The translations under genes were made by a program, and so were the position numbers. A DNA stretch of 64,000 bases, taken from Mesostigma viride. Lineage: Eukaryota; Streptophyta; Mesostigmatophyceae; Mesostigmatales; Mesostigmataceae. Where the stretch lies: the NCBI GenBank assembly GCA_009746045.1, contig RPFO01000744.1, positions 617,635-681,634 of the forward strand, given 5' to 3'. Of this stretch, positions 1 through 11,477 are shown one piece after another (within the stretch, counting starts at the first letter, position 1; each line of letters starts with the position of its first letter). A model generated the notes under the pieces. That model saw only the letters and a program-made list of their open reading frames with translations, searched no databases and was not told the origin of the DNA.

Positions 1-478
1 TGAGCTATCTGCTCATTTTATAGTTATGTTGCGGCGGGCTCAAAGGGGGCCGATCTGCCGCCTGTAGCGTAGCTCTACCGTACGTCACCTACACCATGTA
101 AGGTGCTTGTTGTTACTTAGGACTAGAGAGAGAAAGGGACCGGCGGTGCGCCGGTACTAGTGCCTACTGGCAACCGTGCCCGCCCTTGATTGAGGGGGGC
201 GCGGCGCCTTGAGACATGTGCTTTGTTTTCCATTTTCACACCGTACTTAGAGTGGTGTGGTGAACGTAGGGAGGCCCTTTTGCAGCTCCCACCCACCCAC
301 CCTCGCTGCTGTTGGGGACAAGATTGGACCAAGGGGGCATGTGCTGGGCCCCAGCATGGTGAACTGGCCTAACTTGACAATGACTTGTACAATGATTTTG
401 AGGGTGTGGCTAGGCTCAACTGTTAAAGCCTGCACACACTTATTGTAATAAACTTGTTTCTCTGGTAGGAAGGCACTC
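1..478 (-). repeat. R1 interspersed repeat, inverted partial copy
   Basis: Reverse-complement relative of the R1 units at 8.5-9.0, 15.3-15.8 and 26.2-28.5 kb. Shared blocks include the inverted form of the TATA-like tract with the TGAGC...GCTCA hairpin (positions 1-15 here) and the block around CTCAAAGGGGGCCGAT. A short ACCC run near 290-302 is the counterpart of the large GGGT array at 26.4 kb. There is no coding potential. The left end is cut by the window edge. Confidence 0.7.
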
Positions 479-1086
479 CAATGGACCTTAGCTTCAGCAC
501 CTATGTACGTATTTTTACATATTTTTGGGTCCGACGCTCAGTGCGCGTAATGTACGGCACGCGCAGTCGCTTGGACTTCGCCAATGCAGCATGGCTACCA
601 GTGGTGAGTGCTGCACCTGGGTGCTGACCTCTGACTGGGGTACTTGGCGCGCGGCGTTGGTCCCATTCGAGATTTTTGAAGTCAACTCAACGCGAACATT
701 TCTTCCACCAACAGCCAGTCAGAGCAAAACGCTGCCTGAGTTGGCATGCGCTGTGTGTTAGCATGCTAATTTATGCCAGCTATGCTAGCCGCAAATGACT
801 CAGCGTCGTGCAAAGTAATTTGTGTTGGTTGCGCAATTAATATAGAGGGATGAGGTACGACGTTGGCCCGGTGCTAGGGAATTTCAGTTGACGAACATGC
901 CGCAGAGAGGGTGTGAGTGGACTAAAGAGCACAACAGAAAAGTTACAAGATGTGGCGACGTAGAAAACAGTTTCGTTGATGAATTACCACTGTGCGTTTT
1001 GCAAGGAACGTTTTACCAGCAACGGGGCATGCGTGAGCATGACCGATCCCAAACACAATTGCAACCCAAGGGATCAGGGAGTGCAA
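479..1086. other. No gene recognised
   Basis: Short ORFs only, with no recognisable domain. No clear exon could be joined to the LRR exon at 2355. Confidence 0.5.
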
Positions 1087-1673
1087 GAATCGTGGTTCTC
1101 TGAACTTAAGTTTCTTTATAGTGAGATGGAAGGGTAGCCGCTATAGCTAGGTTATACGGTTCACGTGACATACCTTTTGAGGCCGGTGCGGCCTGACCCG
1201 GATCAGTCGTGGCCAAAGCTTTGGCCAGTTTTTCTTGGCCAGGTGGCAGGAGAGCTCTACGTTGAGATGTAAACCTGCCACTGTCTGGGTTTCTTTGTTA
1301 ATGGCACCGTGATTAACTAGATCTAGATTCTTTCTCTCACACAATATGTGACCTAATAGCCCCGGCAGCCTTACGTAAGCTGCCGGCAATTAGGACGCCA
1401 CATTGCGTCATTTGTTCAGACGCAACATTTGCGTGGCGAAAAAATGCCGTCCGGGCCAAGGCCGCATGACACGCAAAAAAGGACAAAACCAAACCCACGT
1501 AGGTAAGGTCGGCCTCTTTTCTTTTCCCGCCCACCCTCCCTGCTTGTTTGGGGGTAAGGCTAGCCTTTGCCAAACAATAAGTGCTCCCATGAGCATCGGC
1601 GGCCGGGATGTGGCCTGCCTTTTGTATGTGCTCCACTCATTGTTTTAATAAAGAGTCTGGTTACCCTGGAGTT
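1087..1673 (+). repeat. R2 interspersed repeat, copy a
   Basis: About 590 bp, with counterparts at 6100-6700 (inverted), 18646-19075 and 32680-32960 (inverted, diverged). Landmarks are a start near GAATCGTGGTTCTCTGAAC, an internal ATCTAGATCTAG-like block near 1318, and an end with AATAAAGAGTCTGG near 1646. No ORF and no terminal inverted repeat were found. It could be a solo LTR or a SINE-like unit; the AATAAA near one end fits a retroposed or LTR origin but is not decisive. Confidence 0.7.
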
Positions 1674-1797
1674 CCACGGTTAATAGAATACATGTTTGAA
1701 TCTGTGTCCACTTATTGCCACTTTTCTACAATTAGCAGTTACGTGTGGAACTGCTTAACAAATCAGACAGATATCCATGATAATGCTAATATGAGCC

Positions 1798-1880
1798 CGT
1801 AAATTAATTGATTAATTAATTAATTAATTAAGAACACACCTCCGTGGGGAGGATATGTAACACTGAGAAGGGTCATATGG
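1798..1880 (-). mobile_element. LINE L2-type 3' end fragment
   Basis: A (TTAA)n tract (1801-1831) is followed by a block containing CTCCGTGGGGAG. This matches the 3' end of the nested L2 LINE at 36838-36870 in the same inverted orientation. The CTCC/GGAG arms can form a small hairpin next to the AT-rich tail. Only the terminal tens of bases are recognisable. Confidence 0.5.
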
Positions 1881-2354
1881 TTTTTGATACATTCTAGGCG
1901 ATAACCTGCAAGTGGTAGGTGTAAACTGCCACCTACTCAGGGTGCACAACTGAGGTTCACCTGCACCACCATGTATTCCAGCAGCTGTGCAAAGTTGCGG
2001 ACATGGGGTGGAAGATGATCATGGCTAAGCAATGGCTAGGGCATGATGGCGTCTCAGCAGAGAGTGGCTCTCTGCATGGGCAAAGCACGATGACTCATAA
2101 CAGATGCAGTTAGGCTGCCCCATGGTCCAGAGCCCACAGATACTGGCTTGGAACACATTTAGAAGCGCCGGTTCGGGAGAATATAACCCTCAGGCGCCTC
2201 TCCCGGAGCCTGAGGGGTTTTAGGGGCATACCCAGGGTTAACCCGCAACCCCCTGTGCCCATGAGCCCATGACATGTACATACTCTGGATGTTTTTCCTT
2301 TCCTGGGTGGGCTCATGCATCTCTGATGCCCTGCTCGCTGATCTCGCCTTGCAG

Positions 2355-2426
2355 GGCTTTGTATAATAACAAGCTGGTCGGCAGTATCCCGCCTCAGCTG
2401 GGGATCAACGCCGGCTCCATTTCGTT
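2355..2426 (+). CDS. LRR exon (exon 1 of the putative receptor gene)
   Basis: This 72-nt exon encodes exactly one 24-residue plant-type leucine-rich repeat containing NNKLVGSIPPQLG, which matches the NxLxGxIPxxL consensus. It lies between a CTTGCAG acceptor and a GTAAGT donor at 2427. The phase is 2 at both ends, the classic arrangement for tandem LRR exons. The split codon TT|A gives Leu when joined to the exon at 5063 and continues as SISLYLVNNSMICG, a typical LRR C-terminal end. Upstream LRR exons were not recognised in the first 2.3 kb and probably lie outside the window. LRRs in such proteins are extracellular ligand- or wall-binding modules; that role is inferred. Confidence 0.7.
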
Positions 2427-2584
2427 GTAAGTGAAGCTGCTTTTGTTGGCTGCTTTTATGGTCTGAATTTCCAGTGCATGTGCAAATTGGTGTGCCCCTA
2501 AAAGCCCTCGGCTCAGGGATAGGCCTTTATATTCTCCCAATCCGCCAGCTCTCACGCAATGAGTTCCAGGCCTATCTGTGGCCT

Positions 2585-2817
2585 CTGGACGAGCGGGCAG
2601 CCTTACTGCATCCGCTATGCTTTTGCTACATCCTGTTGTATTGCACCCACAGTTTGGCCTGCACCATGATGCAGAGGTCGTCCTCTGTGGCCTGCCCACT
2701 TGAGGCAGTGAGTGAGAGAAGCTAGGGCACCCTGCCTCGTCGTTGTGTATAGGGGTTGAAGGATTCTTTATTGGTACGCACGCATAACGCAGTCTATGCG
2801 CTTTTATTTATTTATTT
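2585..2817 (+). mobile_element. L3 LINE-like 3' end fragment
   Basis: Homologous to about 47340-47610: the shared blocks include TTGTATTGCACCCACAG, CTCTGTGGCCTGCCCAC and AGGGTTGAAGG. It ends with a hairpin CGCATAAC-GCA-GT(C)TATGCG and then a TTTATTTATTT tail. Relative to the 47.5 kb copy the stem bases differ but pairing is kept. Protein-coding LINE sequence is absent, so this is a 5'-truncated 3' end lying in the intron between exons 1 and 2. Confidence 0.6.
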
Positions 2818-2896
2818 CTGTGCCATTTGAGTCACATGCTGTTGAAAAGTTCAAAAACAGACTTGTAGAAACCACAGCAAGTTTTCCTTGCATGCT

Positions 2897-3049
2897 TCAT
2901 CCAAGGAAAATTCGGGCGAGCAGGAAACCCTTCGTACAGATCGAATTAGTCAGCCCATGTCGCAGACAGCCTTCCACATCCAGGCCAAGGCATAGCGGCC
3001 CTATCTTTCCCGCATGCGTTAATTAAACTATATTCAGAGAAAACCGATT
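2897..3049 (+). repeat. 153-bp direct repeat, left copy
   Basis: Matches 4469-4621 with two mismatches over 153 bp. The two copies flank about 1.42 kb of non-coding DNA inside the intron 2427-5062. The ends lack TG/CA, and no duplicated target site was seen outside the pair. Confidence 0.85.
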
Positions 3050-4468
3050 AAGATCACTGAGCTCCCAAGAATACCAGCATTTGATTGAATACAATAAATG
3101 GAGCCCTGCCACAAATGCAGCAGTTAACAGTGACCTTAAGGTTTCTCAATCCGCACGCGGAAGCAAGAAGCCTCCACCCAATTACCCCCCCCTGGCGCCA
3201 ACCCCATTGCGCCGATTAAACACATGACCACCGTGCGCGAAAGAGCGTGTCGCAACATCTTAAATGGCGACTCAGCCCACGCTAGGCTAGATTAACCCCC
3301 GCAGGGGCCTGCTGGTTACAATGCGACACAAGCCGGTGACCACCCCAAAAGCAAGCCCCAAAAAAGAGCCAGCATTTCGCAATTCCGGAACCGTCCAAAA
3401 AGGAAAGAGGTTTTATGACACCATAATAGACTGAGCCGCGCAGCAGGTGCTGAGACGAAAAGGAACGACAAAGGTCTGGCGTAGCCTCGCCTCCCTAAGA
3501 CGCCCTCCCCACCTCGAGTCTCGCAATAGGGAAATTTCTAGCTTCGGAACGCAACCTCGTGCGGCCCCTATTGTCCCCAACTACCCCTCCTCGGCAGGGG
3601 CAGCTGGACAACTGACCTGCCGCCACAAAAAATAATTTATGAAAAAACAGGCCGTTGCTGACAGGAACCTGGTTCAGGACCTTTTGAGTCCAGGTCACGT
3701 CCCACGCACCATCGCAAGGTGGCAAGCCTGCGATGTGACACTAGAACTGTTTTAGAAACTTATAAACAGCTCCGCCGAAGCTGGTCAAACCGCCGAAGTA
3801 GCGCCCCATCCTTCGCCCATGTCAAAAAGACCCGTAGCCAGGGAAAAACGACATGGGGGTAAATTTAAATTTTCTTTCCGTTGCACGACCAACTATTTTA
3901 TGCTTGGTCGGACAACTTAGCGGTTGTGCCACCATCTGCCTCGCCTACAAGACAGATGCAACCCGCGCTATAATGTGCAATTTTGCACAGGCGGCCATTG
4001 CCGCCATTGTGAAATAAACAATTGAGGATCATTGCCTGCCTGGCTTGCTTAAGGCATGGCCCGCCGACACACAAGCTGACATCATCCTAAATTAATTAAA
4101 ACCGGCATGCGTCACACGCCGGCCTGAACAGTGCTGAAAACGCCACTACAAACAACGTGGCCACGCACCCCCAGGCTAGTGCGCTAACCGTACAGGTAGT
4201 TGTACAAGGCTCCCAAGACTGACAAACATAAAACTCGCCCATCGACCCCTTGGGCCGGTCCGAATCCACTATACAATAATTAATCACGACTCACTAAAGA
4301 ACCCAAATCAGCCAAAGATTCGTTAAGCAACCAGCCGACCCTACAGGTCCCCACCTAACCTCAGCTGGTGCAACCAAACACGAAACTTTGCACGCAAGTC
4401 GTATAAAAACTACAATTAATTTTCTCGGACCACTAATTAATAGCCACCGACCCTTATAAACAACCGGG
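3050..4468. other. Non-coding DNA between the 153-bp direct repeats
   Basis: Only short ORFs without recognisable domains, and no transposase or polymerase motif. It could be the internal part of a non-autonomous element bounded by the 153-bp repeats, or unique DNA between two segmental duplicates. Confidence 0.5.
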
Positions 4469-4621
4469 TCATCCAAGGAAAATTCGGGCGAGCAGGAAAC
4501 CCTTCGTACAGATCGAATTAGTCAGCCCATGTCGCAGACAGCCTTCCACATCCAGGCCAAGGCATAGCGGCCCTATCTTTCCCGCATGCGTTAATTATAC
4601 TATATTCAGAAAAAACCGATT
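4469..4621 (+). repeat. 153-bp direct repeat, right copy
   Basis: Partner of 2897-3049. It begins TCATCCAAGG and ends AACCGATT. The two differences are both near the right end. Confidence 0.85.
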
Positions 4622-5062
4622 TGTGCTGACATCTGTTCCCAAGCCACCCAGGTGGTGGTTGGCTGGGCAAGGTGGCTGCCATAGAAGGCTGGCTTCCATT
4701 ATAGGGAAGCAGGTTGTTTCTTTTGCCTCCCACGCACCTGCTCTCGTAAAAGGGGGTACATAGAGCAGGGGCACAGCTGCTGTGGGTTGGCCTCCATATT
4801 CACATAGTGTGCTCACCCTAGCATACAGATGGCCGTGTTGTCATCGGGTAGACATGTCTGTGTTGTTCCTCCGTATAGAGCTAGCCACAAACTGTAGTAT
4901 AAAGTTTCGATGTTTTGTGGTGATGCATGCAAAGCAAGAAACCACGGTCAGGGCCAGAAATGGACAGAAAACGTGGTTGATAAGGCCAGAAATGGATTGG
5001 CAATTTACGTCATGTTTTTTTCATGTTTGGCTTTTTCTGCATGGTGCTTCCTGCCACTGCAG

Positions 5063-5157
5063 ATACCTAGTCAACAATTCTATGATTTGTGGACCTGACC
5101 CAATCGTACCTAACAAGGTCGTGAACAGAAACGGCACCTGGGGTCTGACTTGCCCTG
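5063..5157 (+). CDS. LRR C-terminal cap exon (exon 2)
   Basis: Acceptor CACTGCAG ends at 5062; donor GTGAGT starts at 5158. The first base completes the Leu codon begun in the 2355-2426 exon. The exon encodes YLVNNSMICGPDP followed by a segment ending NGTWGLTCPG. A motif of the type NNxxxCGxxP followed by further Cys is typical just after the last LRR in plant and algal LRR proteins. It leaves in phase 1, so the next exon must begin with two bases; the exon at 11403 satisfies this (G|GA = Gly). The preceding 2.6-kb intron holds the L3 fragment and the 153-bp repeats. Confidence 0.65.
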
Positions 5158-6099
5158 GTGAGTTCGCAATCATCTGTCCAGCTTCGCATTTCCGTAAAAT
5201 GCCACGTTCACTGACCACTATACACTGTCAAGAACGGAACCTTTGATGATACGGATTTGATGATACAGATGTGTAACACATGTACTGCGTTACTTGATAT
5301 GTCGATGGAATACGGACTCTATTCATTCAAAATCGACGCATGTAGGTTTCGGCCGTTTATGATGCATTTCTGAATATGTATCATTTTCTATCATTATATG
5401 ATAAATACCATTAATAATGTGATAACTCAGTGCAGAAAGAATGGTTAATTCTACACCAGAGAAAACTTAATGGTCTTTCAAAGTTAAAAAAGGAAAATGA
5501 CTTATAAATTCTTGGGGTGTGCAATGAATAAATAATGGGAAATAAAAAGAAAGTAAATGTACTAATAACCAAGACAGAACCGGAAATTTGATAGAGCCGA
5601 GAAAACATTGAACACCACTGAGGTTGTTATACACTTACATGAGGAGACAGTTGTCTTACTATGATTTTGTTTCATATAGTATCAATAATAACATACCCAA
5701 ACTAGTTTTTTAGTATCAATGTCAATAATAACATACCCACCGAAAGTGCCGTAAGATGTAGAAATCGATTGTTAAGAATATTCTATTTTTTCAGAAAATG
5801 TATGCAATGAGGGACATGTCAAGTTCAGCGGGGCCATGAGGGAGATCCCCGTTGATTTTTTTTTCTAGTTCTTTCAGATGGACCATAGCCATGGCCATAT
5901 CCTCGTGCCATTGGGTCAGGCACCATGCCAGCTGATTACAACGCACAATGTGGCTTGTAAATATTCCACTCGTGTCGGTTAGTTTTTTTTTTTTTAGTCA
6001 GGCACCATGCTAGGTGATTACAACGCACAATGTGGCTTGACACTATGCCGGCACTCATGTCAGGTTTTTTTTCAGTAATATTATTTCTATTAAGCGTGA
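5158..6099. other. AT-rich non-coding stretch with a short repeated motif
   Basis: No gene seen. A motif close to GATTACAACGCACAATGTGG followed by CACTCGTG...GGTTAGTTT or a T run occurs near 5935 and 6015. It recurs near 6704 and 6750, on the other side of the R2 copy, so R2 seems to have inserted into a small local repeat. Confidence 0.5.
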
Positions 6100-6700
6100 G
6101 ACTCCAGGGTAACCAGACTCAACAATGAGTGGAGCACATACAAAATGCAGGCCACATCCCGGCCGCCGATGCTCATGGGAACATGCTTGTCAAAGGCTAG
6201 CCCTAACCCAAGGCATTATTGCTTGTCAAAGGCTAGCCTTAACCCAAGACATGCAGGGAGGGTGGGCGGGAAAAGAAAAGAGGCCGACCTTACCTACGTG
6301 GGTTTGTTTTTGTCTTTTTTGCATGTCACACGGCCTTGGCCCGGCATTTTTTCGCAGCGCAAATTCTGCATCCGAACAAATGACGCAATTTGGCGTTGTA
6401 ATTGCCGGCAGCTTACGTAAGGCTGCCCGGGCTATTAGGTCACATATTGCGTGAGAGAAAGAATCTAGATCTAGTTAATCACTACGTCGTTAACAAAGAA
6501 ACCTAGACAGTTGCAGGTCTAAATTTCAACGTAGCTCCTGCCACATGGCCAGAAAAACCTGGCCAAATCTGGTGCCACTACCGATCCGGGTCAGGCCGCA
6601 GCGGCCTCAGAAGGTATGCCACGTGAACCCTATAACCTAGCCATAGCGGCTACCCTTCCATCTCACTACAAAGAAACTTAAGTTCAGAGAACCACGAATC
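6100..6700 (-). repeat. R2 interspersed repeat, copy b (inverted)
   Basis: Inverted counterpart of 1087-1673, colinear along its length. It contains an extra duplicated block (near 6186-6250, around CTTGTCAAAGGCTAGCC) that copy a has once. ORFs across it are not shared between copies and are not genes. Confidence 0.75.
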
Positions 6701-7295
6701 TAGTTGATTACAGCGCACAATGTGGTTTTCGTAATATTATATCTAGGTGTCTACAACTCACAATATGGCTTGCAACTATGCCACTCGTGCTGGTTAGTTT
6801 GTTTCAAAAAAGTAACAGTCACAAAACAGTAATCTGACGATTGAATTCAGAATTGTACAGTCGGTAGGATTCTTGCCATCGACTCACATAACAATAATGC
6901 TAGCGTACTGTACTCCAACGCAGCATATGGGGTGCTTCTTATATGTGGTCTCAGACGCAACATGGAACACATAAAACGTTCGGCTGATGATGGTACCATG
7001 CTTGGCACCTAAATCACGCAGTATTCTGCCAAATATTGGAACTTCGGGACTCTGAAACTTTTGCTAAGAATGCTGCTTAATTTTTGTCAGTGCGACAAAT
7101 TGTGCGGGAGAGCTCTAATACGGCAAGCCCTACCTAGCCTATTCACTTATCTGACAGCCATGCAGAAACACGGTCGGCGGGGGCGATTACGCAACCCTAA
7201 TACCTCCGTTTATACCGCAATCGCACCATATCAAAAACGTAAACAGGCAGTTGGGTAGTCAGGATAAATTTTACCCTTGACACAAGACCGGCTCT
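6701..7295. other. No gene recognised
   Basis: Contains two further diverged copies of the short GATTACA-type motif (about 6704 and 6750). No exon or RNA gene could be supported. Confidence 0.5.
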
Positions 7296-9010
7296 TGCAT
7301 GTACTCATACATTTCTAGATTTTGGTCCATCAGAGTTCCTTCCCACCAAGAGAAACATTTAGATTGCATTTTTGTGTGCTGGGTTTTATACGTACAGCCT
7401 ATACCACACCTTCAAAGTCAGTGCACATGATTATCAAGTTGGTCATCGTAGCACCATGCTGGGGGCCCAGCATACTCAAACGTGCTGCCCCCACACCTCC
7501 TACCTGGCCGCCAAGGCGGTCGCCAGCGTAGGTGCCGAGTTTCTTTCCGCCCATGGCCCCCCTCCTACACGCTGCCGCGGCTTTACTGCCGCTTCCGTGT
7601 GGCTGCTACGGTTTCCCGGCGGGTGGAGGTCAGCATTCATCATGGCGTTCCCCCCATTAGGGGGGGCGGTTTCCAGCGGCTGCTCATTAGGCCTTACACC
7701 CCCAGACTTTCTCTCACAAGCCCAGGACCCATGGCCAGCCCCACAGTTCGATGGTCGAATAGGCAACATCGATGATCGAATAGCCAATTCGATGACCCAA
7801 CTAGTATCGGCTTAGCCTTGCCGGCACAAGCAAAAGTTTTAGTTGTAAACATCGATTCCTATGGAATCGACACCAAGCGCTTAGTGTCGATTCCATAGGA
7901 GTCGATGTTTATAACTCCCACCCCTGAGGCTGGGATTTCCCGGCGTTGAAGCCATTGTGGCCATAGGCCCTCCACCCTACTGAGGCGTTGGCTTGGACGG
8001 AAGTGCTTAGCCAAACGCCCCGACCAGGGCTTGCGATTTGGTAGGAAACATAGATGGCATAGATATGCCCGCTTTGCAGAACCAAACTCCTTATTGTCTT
8101 TCCCATAACGCATAATATAGCATATGAACAAAGACAATAAAACAGCCAGAATTTCAGCCCCGCCAGGCGACCATTCTTTGCTGAAAAACTGGGCAATGAT
8201 GAAGAGCGCGCTGCTCCCACCAAGATTTGCTCCAGCCTCACATCCTCCCCGAAATTCCCGTCTGGCCACAGGCCGAAAGATCAGGTCCTCTGTCAGGCTC
8301 CTGGCAGTTATGGGCTACCCGGCACCCCGCGCTAGCCATCTCCACGCCTATGGGCAGATTCGCCTCCGCCTGTGATCCTTTCCACTGTAGCTGCTGGCCC
8401 TGGCCTGTATGGCTCCTTCCCCGACGTCGTCCGACTAAAAAAAACGCAGCTCCCCCAGTGTCAGGGAGCTGCTTGCCGCACACAGGGGCAGCGGGGAATC
8501 GTCAGTGGGCCCAGCGCCGGAAATCACACCCTTCGACTCAAATCGTAGAGCCCCGTAGCCATCAACCATTACCGTGGCCTGTATTGGTTGGTGGCGAAAT
8601 AAAGAATTTTATCCTAGGCCTCTCCACGCCCGCAGAGGCTGATAGCATCGTCTGACATTCAGCGCAGCTGCCATAGCGGCCGGCCGACTTTGCCAGCAAG
8701 TGCTGGGATAGAGTTGCGAAGCTGAAAAGAGGCTTCCCTAACTCCCCTACCCCACTCTAAGTACTGACTGCCCATCACAGTTGCGCCACGCCTGGCGGCT
8801 GGTGCTGGTACAACAAGGTCTAGTGGCGTAAGTTAGAAGCTACCTAGGCCTGGACTTCTGGATCACACTCAGCGCCAGCACAAAAAGGCCGGCCGGTGCA
8901 GTACCCTCGTGACAAGCGCTAGTCTTACGCTGCCTACGGCAGGTCGGTCCCCTTTGAGCCCGTCTGCATGGCACGTGTATATAAAATGAGCAATCAAGCT
9001 CAACAAATGT
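7296..9010 (+). repeat. R1 interspersed repeat, long copy
   Basis: Colinear with 26880-28500. Shared blocks: TTGGTCCAT...GAGTTCC at the left, CTGCCCCCACACCTCCTACC, a central block around GGAAATCACACCC, and a right end with TATATAAAATGAGC...GCTCA. A 172-bp MITE (7745-7916) interrupts it. ORFs across it are not maintained in the other copies, so it is probably non-autonomous. It resembles an LTR or a large retroposon in having a TATA-like tract near one end, but no flanking duplication was established. Confidence 0.7.
7745..7916. mobile_element. Palindromic MITE-like insertion in R1
   Basis: Begins AGTTCGATGG, ends GTTTATAACT, and is flanked by CCCAC on both sides (7740-7744 and 7917-7921). 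The paralogous R1 copy near 27310 has a single CCCAC and no insert, which gives a natural empty site. Positions 7841-7916 form a near-perfect hairpin with long arms (AGTTGTAAACATCGATTCCT and its complement) and the loop region CAAGCGCTTA. There is no ORF. Confidence 0.75.
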
Positions 9011-11402
9011 CTATATGTAGAAAAGTTACCAAGCAGTCGGCAAAGCTTGCATGTTAACTGGCAGACATGCATGCAAAGTACAAAGCCATATTTATGCGAT
9101 GAATCCTGTAAATGCTACTCGCTCATAACAGTGGACGACATGTGCTTTACACTAATAGTGGCAACTGTTGCTCGCACTTGTGTAAAATAATAAAGATCAT
9201 AATAATACATCAGATTTTATTTAATAACCCCAACGCTGGCCACTTGCACTTATTTTCCTCTTCATTCCCAGGAATTGCATAATCTTATTGACAACAGGAA
9301 TAATTTCGACTGGACGGGTTGTCCATCATGGTTGAGTGGCAAGGTGGAGCCGGATAAGAGAACAGTAGTTCCGCATTGCAGCACTGCCCTAGTTCCGCAG
9401 TGCAGCACTGCCCCCTATTCATAAGAACGGGTGGGCGCCACCCACCGGCCTTTCTGCCCGCGTGAAGCACCACTTGCCTAGTGCAGACGCGACACTTGGC
9501 TGCGCGCGATGATCCGTGTCGGGCAAGCAGGACAGCCGTTGACGAGTGTCATTCCGTTCCCGTGTAATGGCTGCGTCACAAGTCCCTACAAAAATATGCG
9601 GTCGCTAAAAACTAATTTTACTCCTTGCAATGCCTGGCACTACAGCTTGCCACACAAAGTGCTTCCATCGCAACTTGTGGCCACTTACCAGGGGTAATAG
9701 CATAGATACCTGTTTTCAGCATATTTAATGCCTTTCTTAGAAGCCCAGCCCTAGCCTTCCTCGGGCTTATTTCGCAGGCTAGAGCTAGCCCACGGCCGCA
9801 ACCAGTTGACACGAAATTTTAGAGCAGAGTATTAAACTTCTACAATCCACTGCCCGGCGTGGCAATCAGCCTGGCCCCATGATTTCCCCATAATTATTTT
9901 ATCTCCACCCATCATTTTGCTCTTCTGGCACCCGATCAATCCCAAGAACCACAAATCTTTATTGAAACAATAAGTGGAATGGCCATCATGCATCAATGGC
10001 CATTGGCTGAACCGAATAGGTAAACACTTCGGCAGGTAAAGCATGCCCGCAATCAACAAGAAAAGCGGTGGGTGGGCAAGATGCAAGAAATCCCTACATG
10101 TTATAGCAGAAATTGCTTTTGCTATGTTTCCCTTATCGGCCAAACAGGGCAGCCATTACAACTCATCATGCTCTTCTCCAATAATTTTCATGTTTCTCGT
10201 TCCAAAACCCAATAGGCCTTCCCACACTACTTGCTTTCGTCACAAAATATCGCTGCTGGCAAGTGCCGACGGTCACATCCGTAGCTCGTGAAGCCAGATC
10301 TTCAGCAATATAGTACATTTCGTACAAAAGCCCAAGGTAGTGTCCCCGGTCACGGGCTTAGTTGACACCTTAAAGCTAGTCGTGGCGCGGCCATCAACAG
10401 CCACCCCACGAATTCCCCATATTAAGAAGGTACTACTACTCTTAAGTAAGGGTGGTGTATTTTCTCTCAAAAGCGCCTCCACATATGTCTCGTGGCTAAG
10501 TGTGAAAATCAGAGTGGGGACACCTTTGTAGGTGTTGCCATGCTGTGGCGATGAAAAAAGATGGACCGCTGCGTGTTCGGACATCCGCCGGGTGGACAGA
10601 TGGTTGGTGCAGCTGACAAGTGGTAGATTCCTTTGAAAGTAGTGCAGTACTGTATAGTGGTGGAACAACAAGCCGCAGAGCCCGGCGCAGGCAGCCATGG
10701 GAAAATGGCTGGCTGTAAATCTCGGCAGCGGCATGGATGGCAAGCACTTGCCAAGTAATGAAATTAATTCTGGTATGTAAAATTGGGGACCAATTTAGCA
10801 TGACAGTAGGCATTTTATCGCGCGGTTGTCATCGCATTAACAGTCATTCTTATGCTGTCCTCACGCACATTTTATCACAAGCTAGTTGCACCCTAGCTCT
10901 TGTCAATTAGCTGGCACGCGACGTATCCTTGGTGGCAGTAGCTAGGTGGCAGCCATCATAACGCAGCTGCACCCTAAAGGTTTGTAAAAAGACGTCTCGG
11001 CTCCTGCCAGTCCTTCATCGCAAGGTTTCATTCTATGACTCATCCTAGTATCCCGACCTCCTGCTGTTATCAACGAAAATTCTGAAAACCTTCCCGAACG
11101 TCTTCAACAGCCATTCTCATACTGTTGAATGGCTGTCCACCTGCAGCGTGCACAGTTGATAACGAGCAAGCAGTGCATGTAAGACTCAGTCAGTCCATGA
11201 ATCCATGTTGACATTGAAAATGCACAAATAGTATAATGCACTTGATGGTCTATGGCACGTCCTCTAGTTTTCTAGCTGTCCTCCAAACTAGTATTAAAGC
11301 CAATGTCGGCCTCCCTATTCCCAGGATCTTTATCCCCGCGGACGTTAATGTGCGGGGTCCGTTCGCTGTCCTTGCGTGTGTCTGCAGTGTGCTTCTACAC
11401 AG
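9011..11402. other. No gene recognised
   Basis: Several ORFs up to 156 codons lie on the minus strand (for example 10273-10743), but none shows a domain, a consistent start or splice context. A small 24-bp tandem duplication around GTTCCGCA(T/G)TGCAGCACTG lies near 9368-9415. Interpreted as intron or intergenic DNA. Confidence 0.45.
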
Positions 11403-11477
11403 GATCTTCGTCTGACCCGGATTGGGGCTGCACCCTGGAGACACCATACTGCTGGGACAACGACGCATGTGCAGTCG
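11403..11477 (+). CDS. Small Cys-rich exon (exon 3, tentative)
   Basis: Acceptor CTACACAG before 11403 and donor GTATGT at 11478 bound a 75-nt, phase-1/phase-1 exon. It encodes a Cys/Trp-rich piece with SSSDPDWGCTLETPYCW and DNDACAV. The first two bases complete Gly from exon 2; the last base G with TT of exon 4 completes Val. An alternative acceptor at 11387 would add five residues in the same frame. An exon at 11561 could also follow in phase but ends after about 33 codons at a stop, so it was not preferred. The Cys spacing was not recognised as a named domain. Support rests on splice signals and phase only. Confidence 0.4.

Noticed and set aside
2897-4621. Short-LTR retrotransposon bounded by the 153-bp repeats
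   Set aside because: No TG/CA ends, no primer site, no purine tract and no target duplication were found, so it is kept as a direct repeat pair only.
4782-5246. 154-codon ORF as a gene
   Set aside because: Only its 5063-5157 part has coding character, and that is explained as an exon bounded by splice sites; the rest is intron.
7372-8655. ORFs of 110-147 codons in the R1 repeat
   Set aside because: The frames are not kept in the paralogous R1 copies at 15.3 and 26.9-28.5 kb, and no domain is visible.
10273-10743. 156-codon minus ORF as a gene
   Set aside because: No domain, no splice or start context, overlapping ORFs on both strands; indistinguishable from chance.
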